Source of the DNA: Paraconiothyrium sp. Pb-2020
Taxonomy: Eukaryota > Ascomycota > Dothideomycetes > Pleosporales > Didymosphaeriaceae
Assembly: GCA_022419385.1 (NCBI GenBank)
Contig: JAJUBI010000006.1
Location: 3,162,001 to 3,226,000, forward strand
DNA: 64,000 bases
Direction: 5' to 3'
Positions 57,160 through 64,000 of this stretch are shown here, piece after piece. A program made the translations under genes and the position numbers. The stretch's first letter is position 1. Each line of letters starts with the position of its first letter. The notes below the pieces were generated by a model. The model was not told where the DNA came from and did no database searches. It was given only the letters and a program-made list of their open reading frames with translations.

Positions 57160-58107
57160 ATGAAAGTCATCATCACTGGTGCCGGCGGATTCGTCGGTCA
57201 GACCCTTGCAAAGAAGCTCATCGAGACCTCTCCCGATGCGGAACTTATCTTAGCCGATGTGCAGGCGCCTCCGAACCCAACAAAGTCTACTAAAGTCGAC
57301 TGTATTGGGGCGGACCTGACGAAGCCAGATGTCCGCAAGGCTTTGATAGATCGTTCGCCAGATGCCGTCTACATCCTCCACGGCATCATGTCGAGTGGCT
57401 CGGAAGCGAATCTTGAGCTGGGCTTGAGTGTGAACTTCGACAGCGTTCGTGGGCTCCTCGACACCATCAGAGAAAAGAAACCTGGAACCAAGGTCATCTT
57501 CACTTCCTCGTGCGCTGTCTTCGGAAGAGCGGCCGTCAAGAACGTCGCGACTGAGACGGATGTTGTTCCCATGCCTGAAAGCAGCTACGGGACACAAAAG
57601 CTGATGGTCGAATACCTCGTTAACGACTACTCAAGGAGAGGTCTTATCGATGGTAGAGTGGTGCGCCTGCCTACGGTCTTCGTCCGCGCTGGAGCTCCAA
57701 CGGCTGCTGCTTCATCATTTGTATCGGGTATTGTGAGAGAACCAGTACACGGCCAAGAAAGCGAGTTACCCGTTGATCCTAATATTGGAATCTGGCTTGC
57801 GTCTCCTCGAACACTGGCTCACAACCTCGTCCATGCCCTGAATGTTCCTGCCGAGAAATTCGGTCATTTCCGAACGGTGCTCCTACCGGGCTACACAGCG
57901 ACCAGTGGAGAGATCTTGGAGGCTCTCGAAAAGGTTGCTGGGAAAGAGACAAGAGCTCTGGTAAAGGAGAAGAGGGACGAGAAGATCGAGAAGATCGTGC
58001 TTAGCTGGCCGGGGAAGTACGATACCTCAAGAGCAAAGGAGCTAGGTTTCGCGGAAGACGTTGGCCTTGAGCAAACTATTAAGGATTTTATCGAAGGCGA
58101 GAAGTAG
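57160..58107 (+). CDS. Extended SDR, D-erythronate dehydrogenase (DenD)-like
   Basis: A single exon; the ATG at 57160 is chosen because the Rossmann fold begins at once (MKVIITGAGGFVGQTLAKKL), giving 315 residues; the frame to the left has only a non-family extension. The NAD motif is TGAGGFVG, the catalytic Ser is in IFTSSCAVFG, and the Tyr-Lys pair is in SYGTQKLMVE. The stretch ILHGIMSSGSEANLELGLSV is characteristic of DenD-like sugar-acid dehydrogenases, as is RLPTVFVRAGAPTAAASSFV. DenD oxidises D-erythronate at C2 in a tetronate breakdown route. The partner kinase, isomerase or aldolase genes are not in the window, so the substrate is inferred by family only. Confidence 0.85.
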   Translation: MKVIITGAGGFVGQTLAKKLIETSPDAELILADVQAPPNPTKSTKVDCIGADLTKPDVRKALIDRSPDAVYILHGIMSSGSEANLELGLSVNFDSVRGLLDTIREKKPGTKVIFTSSCAVFGRAAVKNVATETDVVPMPESSYGTQKLMVEYLVNDYSRRGLIDGRVVRLPTVFVRAGAPTAAASSFVSGIVREPVHGQESELPVDPNIGIWLASPRTLAHNLVHALNVPAEKFGHFRTVLLPGYTATSGEILEALEKVAGKETRALVKEKRDEKIEKIVLSWPGKYDTSRAKELGFAEDVGLEQTIKDFIEGEK

Positions 58108-58456
58108 AATCAATGGACAACAAGCGGTTTGGGTGTTGTTCAGTAGGCAGCAGGCAATAATGAAGACGCGACCCAGGCAGAACAAAGCTAATCGAATGTG
58201 CTCTCCATTCTCGGCTAGCCTTTGCCCCTAAAGGGGAACGCCACGTGTGGCCCACTGTTCCTACGCTAGACATCGCCTTCCGGCTTGGAACTACCAATAC
58301 AAAACCAGAATCATTGCAATTCTCTAGATGTCAATTTGAACTTCCACGACAGCACCTTGACTAGCCCATTTACGCTAGGACGGAAGCTGGTACCATGCAT
58401 TGAAGGAAGTTGGGACAAATTTAAGCGTGTCGAACATCTTTATTCAATTCCATCCC
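58108..58456. other. Spacer downstream of the SDR gene
   Basis: No gene seen; the right part is upstream of the 497-aa gene. Confidence 0.45.
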
Positions 58457-60004
58457 ATGGACTGGCTTATTTACGCATTCGCCGTAGGTGCAATCATCAT
58501 TGGGATCGCCTTCCCCGCCCTTCGACCAGAGCGTTCATTTTTCCAACCAAAACCAAACATGAACGTGACACGATGCATTGAGCTGCACAACGAGATCGTC
58601 CGCTTAGGGTGGGAAGGCATGGGACAAGCTCCTGAAGATTTCCATCCCAAGACTTGGTTCGAGTACCATGGACAGGCAGCACAGAAAGCACGCCGGAAAC
58701 TTTCGTCTGACCTTGTCGAGTTCCTACAAGGCGCGTACGAGGTTCCAGAATCCAATCAGCAGCACGGCGTGCAGTACTTTCACTACTACGCGACTGCGCT
58801 TCTGTCGCCTGGAGACGATATGTTTGCGCTCCTTCATGGACTCTGCAAGCCAACATGGGTGAACCAGTATGAGCAACATCATGGGAACTTGAAGGATGGT
58901 GGAGGCTTGGGGAGATACGTCAGGCTTTATTATGCGAACAATCTTGCTTCCCATCCAGAAGGACTAATGTAAGTACTCGCATGCGTTTGGAACACAACAC
59001 TCGGATACTGACAAGGACCAAGTTTCGACCAAGAAAAGAACATGGCCATTATGTCCATGAGTATTCATGACAGCGATGGACTCTGTGATTCTGGTCGCAT
59101 CAAGTGGTATCCACTGGAAGACATATTGGCAGCGTGGCTCGATATGATAAGGACAGGAAAAGTAAAAGCCGTGGGTCCTGACACGGAATTCAGACCCTGG
59201 GAATTAGCACCGTATACGGATTACCAAGTGAATGAAGCAGTCGAGGTCTTCGACAAGCTGGTAGCTGCTATCGAGGCGGCCATGCCCGCACAAGAACCGA
59301 AAGAACGTAACGTATCAGACAGTCTGATCGATAAAAGAACCCTCAACGCTGCACACATACCTGTCGGATTCGCATACGACTTTCTCACACGCGCTCGTCG
59401 TCCGAGTTTTTGCTTCATTGCTCCCGGCCTATCTCTGCCAACACCAAGTACCATCGCCGATCAACCCTTCTTCGGAGTCCTCGAAAGCGTCCGAGAGGAC
59501 CATCGTGAATGGTTTGTTTCACCACCTCTCCTGCTTTTCCGCTCTTCCTTGATGTACAACCGTCCTTCGCCTCACCCTAACATATACCCTGAAGACGTCT
59601 TCGGTTATCCTTTCAGCCTCGAAACGTACCCTGCAGGTTTGTACTTCCACGAAGTTGACCAAGGGAACAACCAACATAGTGATGCCGTCTCCCTCGTTCT
59701 TCCTTACGCTATCGGTGGCAAGGGCTGGGGGCGGAAAGGTGATGGCACATTGTTCGGCGAGAATGTACATGATGAGCTGGCCAACTCGAAAAACCAATAT
59801 GATGAGCTGTATCAAACTGGACGGCAGCCGTTCATCAAGAGTCACCCTGTCAGGCTGGTACAAGTACTCAAGAGCTGGGTCGCAATGATTGAGAGAGGCG
59901 ATTGGAAAGTCGGTGCGGATGGTGTATCGAGTGGGATGAACGAGTGGAAGAAGGCAGATACCCGGAGTGGGTGGGGAAAATACTTCATCCCTCCTGAATG
60001 GTGA
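58457..60004 (+). CDS. Hypothetical membrane-anchored protein, 497 aa
   Basis: Two exons: 58457-58968 and 59023-60004. The ATG opening MDWLIYAFAVGAIIIGIAFP places a hydrophobic anchor at residues 2-20; the frame runs further left only from a TTG. The rest is soluble in character with readable blocks: VQYFHYYATALLSPGDDMFA, KWYPLEDILAAWLDMIRTGK, HIPVGFAYDFLTRARRPSFC, and EVDQGNNQHSDAVSLVLPYA. The end is SGWGKYFIPPEW. Splicing restores one frame. I do not recognise the family; proteins of this length with one N-terminal anchor and no catalytic signature are common fungal hypotheticals. It follows the SDR gene on the same strand, 349 bp downstream, which by itself does not imply a link. Confidence 0.75.
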
Positions 60005-60383
60005 TTGGTGTCATTGGAAGGCGAACAGTGATTCTGGACGCACATGAAGCTAGACAGATGACAATAGGTAGCCGCGGAAGTGTACCTCTACGCCAGTTTC
60101 ATAGGTATTTCATGGGAATGCAGAGATACGCATGAGCACACAGCCTCAAACATATTCTTCCCGTGGTCAGCACATGAAGGGACAACCGCACGGCAACCTA
60201 AAATTAATGTGGTAAATTATATGCTGTAATAGGGTAATATATTGAAATCTACCTAAACAATGCCAGTAGGCGGCAAAACCGGGACCGGAGGGTATATGCA
60301 AGCCGTGTCGCAAATTCACCATAACGCCTTTGCCATGAACATCATCATCATATATCGTCGAGTTTTGGTCACACGTGTAAAAT
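60005..60383. other. Convergent 3' spacer
   Basis: No gene seen; it is AT-rich around 60190-60260, as usual for fungal 3' ends. Confidence 0.45.
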
Positions 60384-61391
60384 CTATAGCTCGCCCTTGG
60401 GAGCGCCTTTGATGTCGTCCTTGTCCACCACTACGAAGTCATCCTCCGCTGCTTCCGTCTTCTTTTTCTTCGAGGATGGCTCATCGGGGTGCTTCGGCTC
60501 GGTCGTAGGAGGGTCAGGCAGCTTGGCAGCAATCTCTGCCTCGTCGGTTGAGGTCTTCGTGGCCTCGTCCGCCTCCTCGGCGTCGGCTAACGGAGGGAAA
60601 TGCTTGCTATTGCTTGGTATTAGCGACCATCCACATGTGCACATCGGAGAAACTTACGAGACATGCTTGTAGTAGATGTCTTGGTCTTTCTGTAGAAAAT
60701 TGCAGAAGATAATTCGCTGTAGACCGTCGCCCTTCCCCTCATCTAGGAATTTGCGCACTTCCGACAAGGCATCGTTGCACGCCTTTACGTTCGGGTATGA
60801 GAAAACACCGGTGCTGATTGCCGGGAAAGCGATGCTCTTCAGATTGTTCTCGACGGCCAATTCCAGACCCCGACGATAGCAGCTCTTGAGCTTCGCCTCT
60901 GCCTCCGAGGAGCTGAGGGCATACCAGCGAGGACCCACGGCGTGTATAACCTTCTTCGAGGGGAGTTCGTAGCCGTCGGTAATTTTGGCGTCGCCTGCAT
61001 CACAGCCGTCGAGCGTGCGACATTCCTTGACAAGATCGGGGCCTGCTGCACGGTGGATAGCACCGTCTACACCACCACCTCCAAGTAAGGACTCGTTCGC
61101 GGCGTTCACGATGGCGTCGATCGCTAGGAGGGTTATGTCTTGCTTTATGATCGAGATCTTGTCATTGTATGCGACATTTGGCTCGTACGACGAGGCCTGG
61201 TCTGAGGCGACTGGAATGCGGTTGAGCTTGTAGAGCAGGCTGAGCGTGGGGATCTCGTCGAGCTGAATAACATCGGCCATCTTGCGATTGACTCGTGAAT
61301 AACGGCGTGATTTGAGTTGCAGAGCTCGTGTTGAAATCGCGGACAGATGAGACAGACGTGTACGGGGAACATACATGGGAGGTTTGAGCAT
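60384..61391 (-). CDS. Macro-domain protein (MACROD / ADP-ribose hydrolase type)
   Basis: Two exons: 61391-60658 and 60606-60384, giving 318 residues from the first ATG or 281 from a second ATG at 61280 (MADVIQLDEIPTL). The macro domain is complete: DITLLAIDAIVNAANESLLG, GGGGVDGAIHRAAGPDL, KVIHAVGPRWYA and IAFPAISTGVFSYPNVKA, the loops that hold ADP-ribose. Such proteins remove mono-ADP-ribose or hydrolyse O-acetyl-ADP-ribose. The extra N-terminal 37 residues contain eight Arg, two Lys and no acidic residue, like a mitochondrial presequence. The second exon encodes an acidic, Pro-rich tail with a basic SSKKKKTE patch. Use of two starts could give two locations; this is inference. Confidence 0.9.
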
Positions 61392-62384
61392 GTGGGTGTC
61401 GCGCCTGCCTCGAGTGACGGCGCGGGGTTGGAGCTTGGGCCACCGCTGTGTTCACGACGCACGGGCCACTCATATTTGGATTCAGAGGTGACTGTGATGA
61501 GCAGTAATAGACGGATCTCAGTAGCGCAAACTTGGATTACCCAATTAGGCAGTTTGCCAGAAAGCTTGCTCATCACTCCAAGAACGTTGCTCGGTCGCAC
61601 AACACTGCCACCATACTCTCTCCCTTTGCACGTCGTACATAGGCCATCTCGCTTATAGCAATACAGTAGTAGATATCCTGTTCCAAAATTTGACATGCTT
61701 ACCTCATTGACGTCAACATGGTCCCGTCGGCACCCAACCCAAGGTCGTCACCTTGTACAGGCAATATTGCACCGCTTCATCGGTGAAGCCGAACTACCAG
61801 TCGATTCGAGCCCCGACCTTCCTAATAGACCTTCCTAATTGGGTCATGTGTAAGATCCCACTGGGTAATAAGCTCGAGCTAGAGGTACATCGCAGGGTAT
61901 CCACCATGTGTAACCGTGTACGAGAATATCGCATGCACTCAAGATGCAGCATCGGGATCAGCGCTCGATGCTTCGAAAACATGATTTCTGAATCAGTATT
62001 AATATGATCATGAGATCCCTCTGCCTTATGTATGGTATACATTGACTCTCGATTGCTACAAACCAGAATATGAAGCCGGGCCCGGAATGCACCATTACCA
62101 CGAGACGTAACGAATTGCGGATACCTCTCTCGGAAACCATGTTCTCGCAATACGTCCTAGCTCGCATGTTCTGTACCAAACTATGAGCTTCCCCACGTTC
62201 GATCCAATCGCCTTTAGCCGCAACGCGAATGACCACCATCTTACCAGCATGCGGGGTCACACAGACTCACACTCCCTGCCCTTTCCAACTGCCGGCATTC
62301 CATGTATAAAACCACCCTATGGATCTTGCGAGCCCATCTTCCCGGTCTATATTGCAATAATCCTCTCCCAGCATTCTACCTGCA
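61392..62384. other. Divergent spacer
   Basis: The upstream regions of the macro-domain gene and the carboxylesterase gene. Short frames only; no gene seen. Confidence 0.5.
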
Positions 62385-64000
62385 ATGAAGATCGCCGCCG
62401 GTGCCGTGGCACTGTTGACAGCCGCGCCTTGGAACGTAGCCGGCCTTTTGGTACATACCGCGCCTACGGCTACCATAGATGGTGGCATTATTGCCGGGAC
62501 CACGACAAGGGTTCCAGGGTCGAAAGCCGTGGTTAACAAGTTTCTTGGGATTCCGTTCGCTGAGGCGCCGGTTGGGACTAGGAGATTCTCAGTGCCGCGA
62601 CCGACGAGCTGGACGGGGTCGATCGATACGAAGGCCTTCAAGCCGGCTTGCATACAGGCGTTTAGTGAGTCCTCGGTCACAAATGAAGTTCCTGGGGAAT
62701 CTGACTGACTGCGGCTGGAGGACCAATCGACGATCGCGATTTCATCCAAGACGTTTTCAGCATTCCGCGACCTGAAGAAAGTGAGGACTGTCTCTATCTC
62801 AACGTCTTCGCGCCAAAAATGCCTTGGAAGAAGTCGATGAGGAAGGCACGGTACCCGGTGCTCTACTGGATCTACGGCGGCGGGTTCAGCTTCGGCAACG
62901 CTGGGCAGCCCATATACGACGGCTCGCATTTTGCTGCACTCGAAGATGTGATTATTGTCTCTGTCAACTACCGCACCAATGTCTTCGGCTTTCCCATCGC
63001 ACCCGACATCACCAATCTCACAGAGCGAAACCTAGGTTTGCTGGATCAGCGCGCGGGGCTAGCCTGGGTGCAAAAGAACATCCAAGCCTTTGGTGGAGAC
63101 CCCAAACGCGTAACCATTTTTGGTCAATCTGCCGGCGCATATTCAGTCGACGTGCTCCTCACCGCGCCTTGGCCACACGGTCCGCCTTTCATCGCCGGAA
63201 TCATGGAAAGCGGCACCTACTCCTACAATCCTCTTCCAAACTGCAACAACACCAACTTCGCGTCCTGGACCGACCTCGTCAAACGTCTCGAATGCGAGAA
63301 TGCGACCTCGACTCTTGACTGCGTGAAAAGTGTCCCAGCCTCAAACATACGCTATGCCCAGGAAAAGTACAATATAGGGTTCGGCATGGCTGGTGACAAC
63401 GTAACTATAGTTTGTGATCCGCGTCTCCGTCGCGAAGCCGGCAAGTTCGTCCGTGTCCCTGTCATCGGCGGGTCGGCCGTCGAAGACGGAAGCTACTACG
63501 CCGCGAAGAACGGCACTGATATCGATCGATACTTCAATACGATCTTCCCCAATGAGACAGCGCTCAAAGCAAAGATTCTCGACGCATATAAGCTGGATCC
63601 CTCAGAAGGGCGATTCGACAACATGAGCATTTTGACCCAGATTCATACTGATTGGAACTTTCACTGCGTGAGTACCTTTATCAAAGTCGATGACAAGGTA
63701 TGGGAGTGTTGACAACGAGCAGCCCGCGGTCTTTCTAAGCAACTCCTCTCACCGCTACGTCCCAACCTATCGCTACCTCTTCAACTCTACCTTCCCGAAC
63801 CAACGTTTCCGTAACCTCCCTGACAACCGCTGGCCTGTTGCTGCGCAAAAAGCGTACCATTCTTCCGAGATCCCTATCGTCTTCTCTACATACAACCTTA
63901 CTAACGCGACAAGAGAGCAGAAACAGCTAAGCAATACGATGCGCAGAGCATGGGCGAATTTTGCGAGAGATCCGTGGAAACCGCCAATCGAAGGGTGGAG
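62385..64000 (+). CDS. Secreted type-B carboxylesterase/lipase (3' end beyond window)
   Basis: Exons 62385-62664, 62721-63667 and 63723 to the window edge. Residues 1-20 (MKIAAGAVALLTAAPWNVAG) form a signal peptide. Family motifs follow in order: FLGIPFAEAPVGTRRF, EDCLYLNVFAP, IYGGGFSFG (oxyanion hole), the nucleophile elbow GQSAG within FGQSAGAYSVD, and in exon 3 YHSSEIPIVFSTYN, which holds the catalytic His. The elbow Gln replaces the more common Glu (GESAG), an accepted variant in fungal lipases. Many N-x-S/T sites (NATS, NVT, NGT, NST) suit a secreted glycoprotein. It hydrolyses carboxylic esters; the true substrate cannot be read from sequence. Intron 1 has a near-perfect branch site (CTGACTGAC). 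About 50 residues or fewer should remain beyond the edge. Confidence 0.9.

Noticed and set aside
46847..62384. Secondary-metabolite or catabolic gene cluster
   Set aside because: No polyketide synthase, peptide synthetase, terpene cyclase, transporter or pathway regulator is present, and the genes have unrelated roles and orientations.
1..64000. CRISPR array or bacterial operon
   Set aside because: No regularly spaced repeats of that type exist, and introns and gene families are eukaryotic throughout.

Overview
The window is nuclear DNA of a filamentous ascomycete (Pezizomycotina), most likely a dothideomycete. Genes are split by short introns of about 47-130 bp with GTRAGT-type donors and CTAAC-like branch sites. 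Gene spacing is tight. There is a single dispersed 5S rRNA gene, a degraded copia retrotransposon with an RIP-type stop codon, and typical fungal families (TOK-type K+ channel, M35 secreted peptidase, oxalate decarboxylase, 2EXR protein). The class-level placement is inference; the sequence itself supports only filamentous ascomycete. All exon coordinates were worked out by hand from splice signals, reading frame and family knowledge.

Layout. 0-13 kb is gene-poor and partly degraded: the 3' end of an ankyrin-repeat gene, an unknown gene, a five-exon secreted M35-type metallopeptidase, an orphan TPR exon, an amidase pseudogene with a one-base deletion, a retrotransposon graveyard (about 8.0-9.9 kb), one 5S rRNA gene, and a small unknown protein. 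13.7-45.1 kb is a housekeeping block: eEF2, La protein, mitochondrial ribosomal protein uS4m (NAM9), a proline-rich single-pass membrane protein, LSM4, a TOK1-type K+ channel, ETF-alpha, a SWI3/RSC8 chromatin remodelling subunit, an OM14-like mitochondrial outer-membrane protein, an unknown 401-residue protein, glutaminyl-tRNA synthetase and the P5A ATPase SPF1. 45.1-64 kb is accessory in character: a repeat-like spacer, a luciferase-domain protein, a START/SRPBCC-like protein, a 2EXR protein, a secreted bicupin oxalate decarboxylase, a truncated 5S copy, a DCR2-like fragment, a DenD-type sugar-acid dehydrogenase, an unknown membrane-anchored protein, a macro-domain protein and the 5' part of a secreted type-B carboxylesterase.

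The genes do not form one pathway. Several housekeeping genes serve protein synthesis and RNA handling (eEF2, La, LSM4, GlnRS, uS4m). La/uS4m and ETF-alpha/RSC8 are head-to-head pairs with short shared upstream regions. No biosynthetic backbone enzyme, CRISPR array or convincing tRNA was seen.

The strongest unusual observations are a probable two-nucleotide microexon in the OM14-like gene, very small 5' exons in eEF2 and LSM4, 5'-anchored fragments of 5S rRNA in two spacers, a diffuse ATGTG-containing repeat region after SPF1, and several gene relics (amidase, TPR, DCR2-like).
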